Counted from the stretch's first letter, positions 1 through 11,387 are shown. The stretch is 64,000 nucleotides of DNA from Adiantum capillus-veneris (GCA_014529385.2 CM043962.1:48074098-48138097); one strand, 5' to 3'. Translations and numbers: made by a program. The notes: generated by a model not told the origin, from the sequence alone.

Positions 1-1336
1 CACCTTCAAAAGTGGCTTCCAAGGAGTGCCGTCGATCAAAAATTGAAACTGAAGGAAAACAATCATAATGAACTCCTAGACTGTGTACAAACTTTAAAAT
101 AACCAAAATTTCCTTTTAAAAAAAGTTATTGCTAAAAATTTGAAAATAGACCACCCTTAGACTTCCCACAATGATAGAAATCAAAAGGTTCAAGGAGAGG
201 TCTGGTGTCACAAGTGCATGGTAGGAATCTAATCGAGGCTTATTCCGTCAAGATCTCTTATACTTTATTATGTCTTCTCATGTACAATCTTACCAAACAA
301 AAACAAACTTACACTTTAAATGACTACAAATTCTATTTAATTTATCAAACAATCTAAAATATGGTAGACCTAGAGTGCTCTTACACATCAACAAAAAAAA
401 AGTCCAAATTTCTTCTCATTAACTTTGATAAACATACATCTGTGAACACTTTCCAAGGAGTAGTGCGGTCATAGTTCTTACATCCATTCCATGACATGGT
501 ATGCTCCTAGGGTGACCTATCACATAAAAATATATTTGGTAGGAGTGCCCTCATGTTAGAAAAGAGTGTGTTGCTGCTGATGAAAAGTTTTTACATTGTC
601 CTCCTAGGGATCTCTTCATGTCAGCATAATGATTTTTGGTGTAGTGGGAGCCACATTGCCGCTGAGGAGAGCTTTGTGCCACCGTAAAAGCTTCATGTTA
701 TGCCAGTTCCTTGAGCCATTCTTGCAAACAACGCCCCTCAACTAGCATAGCAAGAGGTCACCTTATAACAAAAACATGTATGAATTCAACATTTGCGAGC
801 TATATAATGAAGACACTTGTTAAGTATATGTTGTACAAATTTGCAAGTATTTCTATCTAGCTGGGAATAAACAATACAAAAATATAAATTAGGATGAGAC
901 TACCACCCCTAATAAGCATGGATTTGAAGCACCTACCTGCAAGATGTAACAAAGAAGATTGTTTTAGAGGAAAAGTGGTGACACTTGGCCTCTCTAACCT
1001 GTAGCCTTTCACTATTTGTGCATAAAAGCAACCTTTGTGCCAAGCACTACAAAACAAGTAGAGGCAACACCTTAGACTTCAAAGTTTATGATAAGAAGAG
1101 CACAATCAAAAGTAAGAAGTATATTGTTACCTTGCATAAAGGGGTGTTTTATTCAAATATATGATGGTATTGGCAAGATATTGAAGAATCGTCAACATTC
1201 ATCTCACCCATGGTACGACGTTCCTGGGATGACCTCTGCTCATCCTCACGTGCGGCCTTCGATGCAAACGTTGCGAACAAGCAAATATGTATGCATACAA
1301 TTTGTGATGTCCTTGAGCACCATGGTAGCTGTTGTA
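1..1336. other. Intergenic sequence, no gene recognised
   Basis: No reading frame here looks protein-like. The only open frames are under 90 codons and of atypical composition. The sequence is AT-rich and unique in the window apart from short A runs, and no LTR, TIR or tRNA-like head was seen. It may hold old decayed repeats that cannot be recognised from this window alone. Confidence 0.5.
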
Positions 1337-1405
1337 TGAGGAAGCAAAGGATGAAAAGAGAGAGGGGGGAGGGAGAGAGAGGAACATGGGAGAAGACAAG
1401 GAGGT

Positions 1406-1437
<32 letters not shown>

Positions 1438-1580
1438 GAAGGAGGAGAGAAGGGGGCAGGGAGGGAGAGGGAGGAGAGAAGGGGACAGTGGGGGAGAGGG
1501 AGAGAGGGGAGGAGGAGGAGAGAAGGGGCAGGGAGAGAGAGGAGAGGGAGAAAGGAGGGAGGAGGAAGAGAGAAGAAAGG
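1337..1580 (+). repeat. Purine-rich (GA/GGA) tract
   Basis: About 245 bp in which the + strand is almost entirely A and G: (GA)n near 1407-1432, then GGAGG and GGGAG blocks. It can be read as a Glu/Arg/Gly-rich open frame, but that is an artefact of the purine bias. Downstream lie short runs of T, G and T again (to about 1612). Long homopurine-homopyrimidine tracts of this kind can adopt triplex structure in vitro; no function is implied here. Confidence 0.85.
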
Positions 1581-1998
1581 TTTTTTTTTTGGGGGGGGAG
1601 TTTTTTTTTTTGAAAAATTGGACTTTTAGTACTTGTAAGTTTAAAAAAATGTCAAAAAAAACTTTTTTGATATGGATATATGTTGGGGGGGAGTTTTAAG
1701 TAAAAAATAAGTAAAAATAATTTTTATTTTTTTAAAGTCAAATTTTGGCTCTTAGTGATCCACGTTTTTGATGATGTGGCCACACCTCTTTACTCCCTTC
1801 ACTTTCAAAAAGCTAGAGAGAGAAGGTGACGTCCTAGGTCCACATCCTACATGCATCTAAAAAAAAAGCTAGAAAAGCCTACTCAAAACTAGCTTTTTGA
1901 ATGCCCTTGTTCCCTTAACCCTACACACCATTAGCCTTAATCCCTAAAAATTAGGATTCCTTACAAGGCCCATGCAAGGTTCATATTTCTCCTAATGA
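1581..1998. other. AT-rich spacer before LINE copy 1
   Basis: A low-complexity stretch with poly-T and poly-G runs, followed by about 250 bp of unremarkable sequence. The last part (about 1850-1998) could be the 5' untranslated leader of the LINE that follows, because its gag-like frame is already open at 1999. I could not find a target-site duplication that would fix the boundary. Confidence 0.4.
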
Positions 1999-2454
1999 GG
2001 ACTAGTTACTATTCCGCTAAACTTTGGAACATGCTTTGGGGCATGCTTTGAATGTAACAACTTTGGACACTTCGCCAAGCACTGTCCCTTGAAGGCTAAT
2101 GATACTGCAGCTCCGGTAGCACAAGCCCCCAGTAAAATGGATTCCGTGGTGGAAGGGCTGGAGAAGCAAGGAGGCAATAACGAAGGAGCAAATGTAGAGA
2201 AGGTTAAAGGAGGTATGGTTAGTGACAAAATGGATATCAAGATGCAGGACAAGATTGTGGAGGAATTGATTCCCATACAGCAAACTTCTGAAGGTGCAGG
2301 CAATAATAATAGGATCAGTACTCCCGCGGCTACCCCCAAATTTATGACAGTGACAACGTTGACGGTTGTCCAAGTCCCTGGTCTAAATAGAGCCAGAAGA
2401 GTGAAGGTAGTGGCAAGAGACTCCCAAAGTGCTCCAAGTCGTGAGAACACTTGA
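1999..2454 (+). pseudogene. LINE ORF1 fragment with CCHC zinc knuckle
   Basis: The C-terminal end of a LINE ORF1 (nucleic-acid-binding, gag-like) protein. At 2044-2085 the frame reads CFECNNFGHFAKHC, a C-x2-C-x4-H-x4-C knuckle, the usual RNA-binding motif of plant L1 ORF1. About 120 codons follow with no recognisable fold: a polar, Lys/Glu/Gln/Val-rich tail ending at 2454. The N-terminal RNA-binding domain expected upstream is missing, because the frame is closed by a TGA at 1996-1998. ORF2 begins about 185 bp downstream in another frame, as is normal for L1 elements. Confidence 0.8.
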
Positions 2455-2638
2455 GGTGAAAGGATCTAATTCATCCTCCACCCCTTCGAAAGGAGGGGCG
2501 TTCACTGTCCCGCTGCACAATCCATTTGCAGCACTGCAAGAAAAGAAATCCCCTGACTTGGAACTCCCGCATTCTCCTGTGACCAAGGAGAGGGGGGGGG
2601 AATGATTCGGATGCTGAAGAATTTGTTCCTCTATCCCA

Positions 2639-5600
2639 ATGAGCCCCTCATTGATGATGGAGTCTCTCACTGTCCAATCTTGGAACGTAAAGGGGTTGAA
2701 AACCCATAAGAAGAGTACCCTTTTCTGGGAGGAAGTAAAAAAGGAGAAGACAGTTAACTGCTGGGCCATCCAAGAACACCACCTAGATGCCCATAGCAAG
2801 AGAAAACAGGTGCTAGGAAAGAAACTGGTATTCTATGGAGAAGGAAGTAATGGTTCCAATGGCGTCCTCATCATTGCGGATAGAGAATTGGAGCCGAAGG
2901 TGGTTCTTAACCACCCATCCGATAGAATCTTGGGGATTAAAATCAGATGCGAAGGGCATCCCTTCACAATTTTGAATGTGTACGGCCCTTGCAATGCAGC
3001 AGAAAGAGCTAAACTATGGATGCATCTTAGAGATACTCCTATTGAAGGTGAGTGGATGTTGGTTGATGACTTCAATATGGTAGAAAAGAGCAGGGATAGA
3101 ACAGGATCCTCCAATATGTTGGCTGGCTTGGAAAGGTCCAAATGGCAAAGTTTGTGCGAAAAGTGGGCGATGATCGACTTATGGGAAGTTGGCCCATGGA
3201 ACAGCACGCCTGGTTTCACCTACACAAGCCTCCAGTATGCCCGCACTGCCACAAGGCTAGACAGATGCTATTGCTCACACCAAGTTGATTGGATATCGTC
3301 GTTGATGGAGATGAAGGTAGTCCCATCAAAAAGTATTTCGGATCACATTCCTCTACACATACATTTTAAGAAGAATAAAGGGGAGGAGGAGACCCCAAGA
3401 GGTGGGAAAAAACTGCTAGTAATAACCGGGGCACACCTATTCAAAGACCCTCTCTTTAGGAATCTAACCAAAAAAGCAATGGGTAAGTTAAAAAAAGATG
3501 TCGACCTCAACAAACACAATGCATGGGACCTCTTTGCTCGGAGCATCTAGAAAGCAATCAAAACCTTGGGCCCCCGGTTCAAGAAAGATAGGGAGATACA
3601 CCTCTTGCATCATACAACAGAGGTCCAGGTGCTTACCTCCATAAAAGCCAATGGGCATGCTACTGAGGAGGAGCACAAATGATGGCTCGAAGCCAAATCT
3701 AACCTTGCTAATGAGCAATTAGAAGACATCAAAAAGGCAAGGCTTCTCTCGAGGGAGATTGTCCTTCAACCTGAAGCCTCCAATCAAACTCATTTTTTTA
3801 GGGCTTTAAAAATCAAGAAGAGCCAAGGCCACGTCCGCTCACTCTATGATGAGAAAGGGATAGCAGTTCATAACCAAGATGAGATGGCTAGTCTGATGTT
3901 GAGCTATCTTAGTCAAATCATTGGACGCCAGAGATCCAGTCCCGAGAAGTGGAAGACGCCAAAGGGACCTTACTGCAGAGTGTCAAGAAGGAAATTCCCC
4001 ACTCAGAAGCTAATTGCTTGGAACGGGCATTATCCGAAGACGAATGTTCACTACCATTGCAAGCCCTTGGCAAGGAAAAGTCCCCTAGTTGGGATGGGAT
4101 GATGGTGGAATTCTTTAAAGAATTTTGGGATGATCTCAAGGCCCCAATCACAAGATTGGCCAATAAAGCCATGGTCGAAGGGTCGTTGGAGGTAAGTGTA
4201 AAGAGAGGTCTTATCAAACCCATCCCAAAACAGATCTGTTGTTCTCAATTGAAATATCGGCGCCCTATAACGATGATGTCGGTGGCCTACAAAATTATAG
4301 CTAAAGCAGTAGCCCTCAAATTAGCCCCCTTACTAACCAAGGTCATCTCTCCCCATCAACATGGGTTCATTAAAGGAAGGTCCATTTACGATAACATCTT
4401 GGCAGCAATGGTGGGCATCGAATACGCAATTGTCACAAAGGAGGAGTGCATTCTGTTGCAGCTGGACCTGGACAAGGCTTATGATAGAATAACATGGACA
4501 TATATAGAAGCCGTCATGGAAGCTCTGGGATTTGGGCCTCACCTATGTCGGTTGGTACGCGTACTGGGGGCTGGAAAGCCAGTCAAAGCTTCTATTCAAC
4601 GATAGAATTGTGGGCTCTTTTGAAGTCAAAAGGTCTATTAAGCAGGGATGCCCTCTGGCCCCCCTACTCTTCGCCATAGGATCACATCCTTTAATCACGA
4701 TGCTTGAAGCTAGTGCGGAACGAGGGGAGTTGCAAGGCCTCGCTTTGCCAGAAAATAGCCAACTGCTAGCAAAACTTTTTGCAGAGGATTCTCTCCTCTT
4801 CTTGAAGGCGTGCCCCCAGGTCATCAAAAAAGCTCTCGAGATTGTTCAAATATTCTCAAAAGCTTCGGGGTCCCAGTGTAATATAGAGAAGTCAAGGTTG
4901 ATCTCCCTATCGAAAAATGACTCATTTGACCCCTCTGTCTGGTCGGGGGAGATTGTCACAAAAGGGAATATATTCAGACATCTGGGAGCCCCCTTGGGGG
5001 TGGACGTGACCCACAAGCAAAGATTTGAGTGGGTGCTTGAGAAAATAAAAACAAAAACGAGTAGGTGGGAGTATGCTCTTCTCCCATTCCCAAGTCGGAT
5101 AAAAGTGATGAACGCTTTTATGATTCCTTACATTGCCTTCACTAGCCTGCTTCTCAAGATAGCTAAGTGTCACTAGAAAGAGTTCTTAAAACCAGTAAAA
5201 AGGTTTTTATGGAAAAACAACACGAAATCCTCCAGGCCATGGCAATGGGCCTGGTGGGAGTCAGTTGCTCGACCGGTGAATCAAGGAGGCCTTGGAATTC
5301 TCAACCCTGTGGCCCATGCTGAAGCTTGTTGCACCAAGTTTGTTGTTTCATTGGCTAAACAGGATCAAGTTTGGGCTATCATGGTCAGAGATATGATAGA
5401 AACAGCTAATCTAGGCTCGGATGGTGGAAAGTGGAGAGGGGTGGAGGTGCATGACAAATTGTTAGCTCCAGAGTGGTCTACCTTAAGACTAGGAGGCAGC
5501 TCAGAAGAATTGGTAAGAAAATGCAAGAGAGCAGCAGGAGTCTTAAAGTGGGGGGAAGAAGTCAAATACTTCAAGAACTCCATGTTGTATTGGTCCCCCT

Positions 5601-6553
5601 GGCTATCCAAAGTTGTAGATCTACCACAAACTCCCTATTGGATTGAGATAGCCAGGAAACTGAATAACAAGGGTCTGAAGCGACTTGGGCACTTCTAGGA
5701 CAGTGGCAACAAGAGCTGGAAAACCATTGGCCTTCTGGTTACCCAGTACCAACTCAATAGCTTGGAGGTCTTGCTTGTCCACAAAGTGATGAAGGAGCTT
5801 GACAATTTAGTGATGCCGATCTGTGATTCGGGGTTTGATTGGAATGCCTGGAAATGGCCCGGAAGCAGTCTCTTAGGGAAACCCCATCCTAAAAGCATTT
5901 ATAAGACAATGATGCATAAGAAGAATTGGTCTAGCCCCCTAAACAAGCTATGGAAAAAGCAATGGCCGGAGGAAAGGTGGGAGCAAGTATTAGAGTCCAT
6001 ATGGAAGCCAAAGGTTCTGCAGCACATGAAGGTCTTTCTACGGAAGGTAATTTGGGGTGCTCTACCGACGGGGGTGAAGATTCAGGAGAGAGGGATTGGG
6101 TCAAATCGATGCTTAGGGTGCAGGATGGCAACAGAAGATCTGGACCACCTATTCATGGACTGCCCAACTATTAAAGGCCTTGCAGGGAAAATATGCAAGT
6201 GGGTCCAAAGAACATGGAAAATTAGTTTCTTCAAGATTGACCTACTCCTTGGAGGCAAGAATTCAGGAAATCCTGCCCTCTTCGTTAGCACTCAAATCGT
6301 CAGATATTTCTTCTTACACAATGTATGGCAGACAAGAAACCGCCGTGTGTTTGAAGGAGGTTTTGAGGTGGCAAGCTTTGCAGAAATTACTCAAGAAAGC
6401 AAAGTGCTCATATGGACGCTTCGGTGCAAGCAACACTCGAAGGATTGGTCCAGGACAACTTGTGCCTTGTTGTCAGCAGATGGAATGCCTAGGACGGGGG
6501 AAAATCTTGGACATAAAAGATTTGAAAAGGACAACTTTATGGACCCTTCGTAA
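2639..6553 (+). pseudogene. LINE ORF2 (endonuclease - reverse transcriptase - zf-RVT), broken
   Basis: ORF2 would nick target DNA and reverse-transcribe the LINE RNA at the nick. Endonuclease (2660-3360): WNVKG, IQEHH, NVYGP, DFNMV, RLDRCY and SDHIPL are present, so the catalytic set looks intact (the G before DFN is D). Reverse transcriptase (about 4060-5170): RRPITM, HGFIKGRSIYDN, LDLDKAYDR (motif A, about 4464-4490) and QGCPLAPLLF (motif B). Motif C reads FAEDSLLF; the GAG at 4784 replaces the first catalytic Asp of FADD with Glu. The zf-RVT domain (about 5950-6180) contains CLGC and HLFMDC. Stops lie at 3548, about 3680, 5174 and 5696. The frame shifts near 3935 and again near 4560. The start ATG at 2639 opens straight into the endonuclease, as usual. 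It is certainly inactive. Confidence 0.9.
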
Positions 6554-6660
6554 CAAGGAAGAGGCGGCGGGTTGGGGAGGCTGCCCTAATGTAAGTATAG
6601 TCATGGCTCAACAAGAGCATGACTAGACCTTGTAATTTTTTGGGCTATTCAATATAATTC

Positions 6661-6676
6661 ACTCACAGTTGTGAGT
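6661..6676 (+). other. LINE 3'-terminal hairpin (copy 1)
   Basis: ACTCACAGTTGTGAGT forms a 7-bp stem with a 2-nt loop about 10 nt before the A-tail. Related palindromes sit at the same place in the other LINE copies: 6966-6981 (minus), 10247-10262 (plus, ACTCTCAATTGAGAGT), 14422-14437 (plus) and about 14940-14953 (minus). In LINEs, a 3' RNA structure is often what the reverse transcriptase binds to start target-primed synthesis; that role here is inference. Confidence 0.75.
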
Positions 6677-6693
6677 TTTGCACACAAAAAAAA

Positions 6694-6954
6694 GATATGC
6701 ATAAAAAAGGGTAGGCTACTCTTTTGATTGACAAAGGCATAAGTTGCCTATTAGTCAACACTTTCCAATTTGAATACATTGCATGTGTTGGGTTTACGCT
6801 CAGGGGGTTTACGCTCAGAGTATTGTGTGGAATGTGTTTACTTGTATGTCTACACATTGCCCCTTTCTCCTCCAACCTTGTTCTCTACGCATGTCACCTA
6901 TTGAAATATATATCTCTCTACTTCTAAGAAACACATCATTGTGCATGATAGCTC
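6694..6954 (+). repeat. Spacer between tail-to-tail LINEs, partly a dispersed repeat
   Basis: No gene. The part at about 6840-6965 (CCAACCTTGTTCTCTACGC through GATAGCTCTCTATCTC) matches, in reverse orientation, the sequence at about 11120-11250 with frequent mismatches. It is therefore a dispersed repeat of unknown class that ends in a CT-rich motif. There is also a short tandem GGTTTACGCTCAG doublet near 6789-6815. Confidence 0.55.
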
Positions 6955-8238
6955 TCTATCTCAAAACCCACAACTGTGAGTAAATTATATTATCACAAAC
7001 AAACAGTTACAAATTCCTACCATGCTCGTGATGAGCCATGACAACATCAAAAGGTTGAAGTTACATCACCTAACAGGGGAGCCACGCTATGACAAGGAAT
7101 GAGCCCACACCTTTAACCATGCAAGTCAGCCAATGTGGTACCCAAGGCCTTGTTGCACTTATTAGAGTTGCTTTGTTTCCAAATGGCAAGGATCAACGCC
7201 CCTACTTTCTTGAATTATCTTTGTGAACTTAGCTGTTTCCATGGTGTTCTCAAAGATCCGACAATTCCTTGCCTTCTAAATATGTTTAAAATAGCAAAAC
7301 CTCATGATTTGCGTAGCGATAAGCATTGCTTGAGTCTTGAACACCTTCCCTCCCAAGAAGAGATCGTACTTGAAGAAGCTAATTTTCTAGGTCTTTTAAA
7401 TCCATTTGTAAATCTTCCTTGCAAGGCCACAAATCGTCGGGCACTCCTAAACAGGTGCGAGAGATCTTCGCCATAGCCGTCTTGCATTGTGAGCATCTAT
7501 CCGGACCAATTCCCCTGGTGAAGAACTTGACCCCACTCGGTAGGGTTCCCCATAAAACCTTACAAATGAAGGCCTTCATCCATGTGGCCATTGCGGGTGC
7601 CATATACTCTTCACTACTATCTCCCATCTTGACTTTTGGCTAGTGCTTGCTCCTTTGCTTATTAAGCGGATAGAACCAATCCTTCATATACATAAGTGCG
7701 AAAGTACACTTCCTTGGTTTGTGGTTTAAGGAAATGTCTGTTCATAGGCCGCTACCAAGCTTTCCACTCGAACTTGGATTGAGAGTTTGATAGACACCAC
7801 CTGTTAAGCCTTTTTAGGGCTCTGTAGATTAGTAATCTTTCAGTTCCACTGAGGTTAAGGTTGGAGAGCTAGTTGGTCCATTCGTTTCTAGTTACAACTG
7901 CTGTAATCTCAAAGCTAGCCTAAAGATTTAATATCTTTATTGATAATTTTGTAGCAGCTTTCCTCCAAAACGGGGTCAGAAGGATGCTTCCAACCTTAAA
8001 GAGCCAAGGGGACCAACAAATTATGGAATTGTGAAAATACCTTGTTAGCTCTCCCCATTCCAAGGACTCTATAGTGAGCTCGCCAATTGAACCCCCAAGT
8101 TTTAGGACAGCCCACCAAGGGGCGAGAAGTTGATCGTGCTCTTCAAGCCATTTCCATTGGCCAACTTTTGAGCATAATTTAGAGTTGCAGATCATATCCT
8201 TAGCCATAATAGCCCACACTTGGCCATGCTTTGCAAAT
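6955..8238 (-). mobile_element. L1-type LINE, copy 2 (5'-truncated, minus strand)
   Basis: On the minus strand, fragments of ORF2 match copy 1 in order. At about 7920-8238 QVWAIMAKDMI, LLAPWW, LKLGGS and WSPWL correspond to the region after the RT. At about 7379-7627 WMKAFICKVLWGTLPSGVK and CSQCK correspond to zf-RVT. The 3' UTR and palindromic hairpin (6966-6981, one G-T wobble) follow at the low-coordinate end. No A-tail is visible; the copy runs directly into a CT-rich motif shared with 11120-11250. Stops and a frame change make it inactive. The 5' truncation point is about 8238. Confidence 0.8.
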
Positions 8239-8548
8239 AATGTATAATGAGATTTTATTTACCCTAACTACAATGCTTCCTCTTTTGTTATTTTTTGTGA
8301 TTATTTGTCAGTGTTGTCAATATTGCATGCTTTTCTTTCCTATATTCCTTGAATTTCTTGTCAAAGGAACAATTTATGCAAGCTACACTGAATTTCTTGT
8401 CAAAGGAACAATTTATGCAAGCTACACAAACTGGTGGAGCTTCTTTATGAGTACTAAGATTCTCTAAGGTTTATACACTTGAGCTTTACATTGACCATGC
8501 TATCATCATTGTCCAACTACAAAAAATTTGCAAGGATAAGATACCAAG
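8239..8548. other. Spacer between divergent LINE copies with a 39-bp tandem duplication
   Basis: About 300 bp of non-coding sequence. At 8351-8428 a 39-bp unit (starting GAATTTCTTGTCAAAGGAAC) occurs twice in tandem with no differences apart from the junction, so the duplication is recent. The last 11 bp (8538-8548, AAGATACCAAG) are the left copy of the target-site duplication of LINE copy 3. Confidence 0.7.
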
Positions 8549-10271
8549 TGCATACGATACGATGGAAAACGATACATTTGATCTACCAGGTTGGTCAAGG
8601 GAGACTCTGTCTAAAGGTAGGATATTTTGGGTGCCCCCTTGGGGGTGGACGTTACTCACAATCAAAGGTTCCAGTGGGTCCTGGAGAAGATTTTTTTTCA
8701 AATGAGAAGATGGGAGTTTGTGTTGCTTCCCTTCCAGAGTCTACTTAGAGTGATCAACTCATTTATGCTCCCTATATTGCCTTCACTAGCCCGCTCCTCA
8801 AATAGCCAAACGTAACTGGAAGGAGTTTTTGAAACCTGTTAAAATATTATTATGGAGGAACAACACTAAAGTTTCGTCGCCGTAGCAATGGGCAAAGTGG
8901 GAAGGTATCGCTCGACCATTGCTCCAAGGTGGCCTTGGAATTCTCAATCCTGTGGTTCATGCTGAGGCCCTTTATGCCAAGTTTGTGGACGCAATTGAAA
9001 AACAAGACTAGGCATGGGCTGTCATGACCAAGAATATGGTAGACAAGGCAAAACTTTGCTCTGATGGTAGTCAGTGGAAAGGGCTCAAGGTACAAACTAT
9101 TAGCCTCGACGCGGTCTAGTCTGAGTTTGGGTGGCATCAATGGAGAGCTGATGTAAAAGTAAAATAGAGCATTAGAGGTACTGGAATGGGGTGAATTAAC
9201 TAGATACTTCCAAAACTCCATCTGTCAATGGTCCCCTTGGTTGTCTAAAGCTGTCGGTGTCATCTTGAACCCTTATTGGAGTGAAACTGCTCGAAGGATC
9301 AACAGTAAAGGACTCCAGTGGTTGAGCCACTTCTGGGATGGAAATAACAAGTGCTGGAAATCCGTTGACTAGGTGGCTGACCAGTTTCAACTCAATTACA
9401 TTGAGAAGCTGCTTGTTAAGAGAGTAGTAGAAGGCCTAGCCAGTATTGTGATGCCGATCTGTGAATCTACTTTTGAGTGGAAAGCTTGGAAATGGTCTTT
9501 CAGCAACCATTTCTTTAAACTTCATACCAAGGGAATTTACCAAGTGTTAATACACGAGGCGGATTGGTTCGCCCCATTGAACAAGCAGTGGAAGAAGCAA
9601 CGGAGAGAGGCTAGATGGGTGAGGTCATGAAGAACATTTGGAATCCACAGTGGCCTAGTTTTATGAAGATATTTCTGTGGAAGGTTCTTTGGGGGGCCTT
9701 GCCGACATGCGTCAAGGTACAAGCACGTGGTATCGGGTCTGACAAATGTCCAGACAAATGTTTAGGGTGAAGATTGGCTGGTGAAGACCTCACCCACCTA
9801 TTCATAGAATGCTCGGCTTTTAGAGGCCTAGCAGGAAAAGTGTGCAAATGGATACAAAGAACATGGAAGATAGGGTTTTTCAAGGATTTGTGTCTCGGTA
9901 AGAAATAATTTCAAAGTTCTGCATTGCTTATTTGTACTCAAATTGTCTGATACTGTTTCTTTAGCAATATTGGGAAGGCCAAGAATTGCCGCGTATTCCA
10001 TAGCGACCTCTTTGTGGCTAGCTTTATAGAGGTTGTACAAGAAAGTAAGGAGATGATATGTGTGATAAGTAAAGGTATAACTCAGATGATTGGATTTGGG
10101 CGACTCTCACCATCCGATTGAGCCATGCAGTGTAAGGGCTTGATATGGTTGACTAAGTTCTGATCTAACCTTTTGTCCCTCAAGGTTCGGCATGAGCTTG
10201 AGGCTGCTTTGTAATTTACTCTTTATGACTTTAAAATACAACAACCACTCTCAATTGAGAGTTTTGCAAAA
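8549..10271 (+). mobile_element. L1-type LINE, copy 3 (5'-truncated, with 11-bp target duplication)
   Basis: Starts in the RT thumb region and ends in the A-tail. Readable pieces in ORF2 order are GAPLGVDVTHNQRFQWVLEKI (from 8627), GGLGILNPVVHAEA (8930s), PICESTFEWKAWKWS (9450s) and WKVLWGALPTCVKV, followed by a zinc-finger remnant (about 9660-9815). The 3' UTR carries the perfect palindrome ACTCTCAATTGAGAGT at 10247-10262. AAGATACCAAG occurs at 8538-8548 and again at 10272-10282, overlapping the A-tail, which fixes both ends. Several stops and frameshifts are present. Its 5' truncation is typical of target-primed reverse transcription. Confidence 0.85.
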
Positions 10272-10374
10272 AAGATACCAAGCTCATTGAGTCCACAAAA
10301 AGTTTAGCTTGTTGATTAGCTTCTTCACTTGGGCTTATTCTAAGGTACCATACTTTTTTTGTAGCAAATCGTAC

Positions 10375-10485
10375 ATATCTTGTGCGAGGGGATACAACCC
10401 TCTGTGAGCATTACGAGGGTTGCTTGGCCGCACTCGAACCCATGGCCTAGGTCACGGTGGTCGAGTGCTCGACGAACATACTAAA
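10375..10485 (-). repeat. Possible tRNA-derived SINE head (minus strand)
   Basis: Read on the minus strand, this segment contains ATGGGTTCGAGTGCGG, close to a pol III B box (GGTTCGANNCC), about 40 nt after a possible but weak A-box region. A small inverted repeat (ACAACCCTCTGTG ... GAGGGTTG) follows. No A-tail or target duplication was found. It could equally be a decayed tRNA pseudogene or a chance match, so confidence is low. Confidence 0.3.
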
Positions 10486-10825
10486 ACAATGCTCAACAAG
10501 TTGCAGTTGAAATGACTTGTCCAATTATGGTTGCCTTCCATGCACTTTTGGAATTGTGAAATCTATGGTATAATGCACAATAACATTGATCACATCAGGA
10601 TTCGGGAGAAGAAGTGTGTTTTAGATTAACCATAAACCAGTTACAAATCCATTTTTTCTGGTTTAGGCTGAGGGTGGAAAGGAGAATTTTCTTGTTAGAT
10701 TTTAAGAAAACAATAGTATCAATATGGAAAAAAGTGAGGTTGCTCAAAAATCTTGTAAAGGGATTTGTGCATTTTTGGGAAAACGATTTGTTATCGGACT
10801 CTGTGGATCACATAGCACTAAATAG

Positions 10826-10828
<3 letters not shown>

Positions 10829-10861
<33 letters not shown>

Positions 10862-10880
10862 ACACACACACACACACACG
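10829..10880 (+). repeat. Compound microsatellite (TC)n(AC)n
   Basis: About 28 bp of TC repeat run straight into about 22 bp of AC repeat. The same type of compound repeat, (CT)n then (CA)n, occurs at 43663-43746 inside the gypsy LTR. An A run of about 15 follows at 10909-10923. The stretch before it (10490-10828) holds no recognisable gene. Confidence 0.9.
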
Positions 10881-11114
10881 TGTGTGCATCAAGCTCATCA
10901 GAGCTCTTAAAAAAAAAAAAAAACAATCTACTGGGGAACCACAAAACACGACCACAGAATTGACAATGCCAAGATTGACACACTTTGGAGTCCCAAAGCA
11001 AGTTATTTTCTTCAAAAGGACACTTGTAAACCTAGGCACATGTAAACTAGGCAAACATAATACATACATCTTAATAAATACAGTGTATTTATTTATAATG
11101 AGAATGAATGAGAG

Positions 11115-11250
11115 AGAGAGAGAGAGATAGAGAGCTATCACACACAATGACGCATTGCTTAGAACGAGAAAGGTATATCTTTTGACAGGTAACATGCCAT
11201 TGCATAGATAACAAGGTTGAAGGGGGAGGGCATATGGTGTTGTGAGGGTA
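11115..11250 (-). repeat. Dispersed repeat related to 6840-6965
   Basis: In reverse orientation this stretch matches about 6840-6965: the CAACCTTGTT...CTATGC part, then a variable stretch, then GATAGCTCTCTATCTC. Here the CT-rich end has expanded into a (GA)n run at 11111-11129. Class unknown; it may be the 3' end of a SINE or a MITE whose tail nucleates microsatellites. Confidence 0.5.
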
Positions 11251-11336
11251 AACTCGGGCACATGCCAAGTAAAATGTTATTTCATGGAAAAGAACTATGG
11301 ATGTGGTTGCAAATCAAACCATTATACCAATAAGAT

Positions 11337-11342
11337 GTGTGT

Positions 11343-11385
<43 letters not shown>
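11337..11385 (+). repeat. Compound repeat (TG)n followed by a 29-nt G run
   Basis: About 20 bp of TG repeat pass directly into 29 consecutive Gs. The same arrangement, (TG)n then G27, recurs at 17073-17126. The G tract can form a G-quadruplex in principle. Long homopolymer runs are also prone to assembly error, so the exact length is uncertain. Confidence 0.85.

Positions 11386-11387
<2 letters not shown>

Larger units (their letters stand above)
1999..6693 (+). mobile_element. L1-type LINE retrotransposon, copy 1 (longest, inactive)
   Basis: This is a non-LTR retrotransposon with the usual plant L1 order: ORF1 remnant with a CCHC zinc knuckle, then ORF2 with apurinic-type endonuclease, reverse transcriptase and a C-terminal zf-RVT zinc-binding domain. 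A short 3' UTR follows, ending in a palindromic hairpin (6661-6676) and an A-tail at 6686-6693. ORF1 is truncated at its 5' side by a stop at 1996-1998. ORF2 carries at least four in-frame stops and two frameshifts, so the copy cannot make its proteins. It ends tail-to-tail with LINE copy 2, which lies on the other strand. The 5' boundary is uncertain and no target duplication was found. Confidence 0.9.

Noticed and set aside
1332-1613. Glu/Arg/Gly-rich open frame over the purine tract
   Set aside because: It follows directly from GA/GGA repeats; other frames there are open too, and composition is not protein-like.
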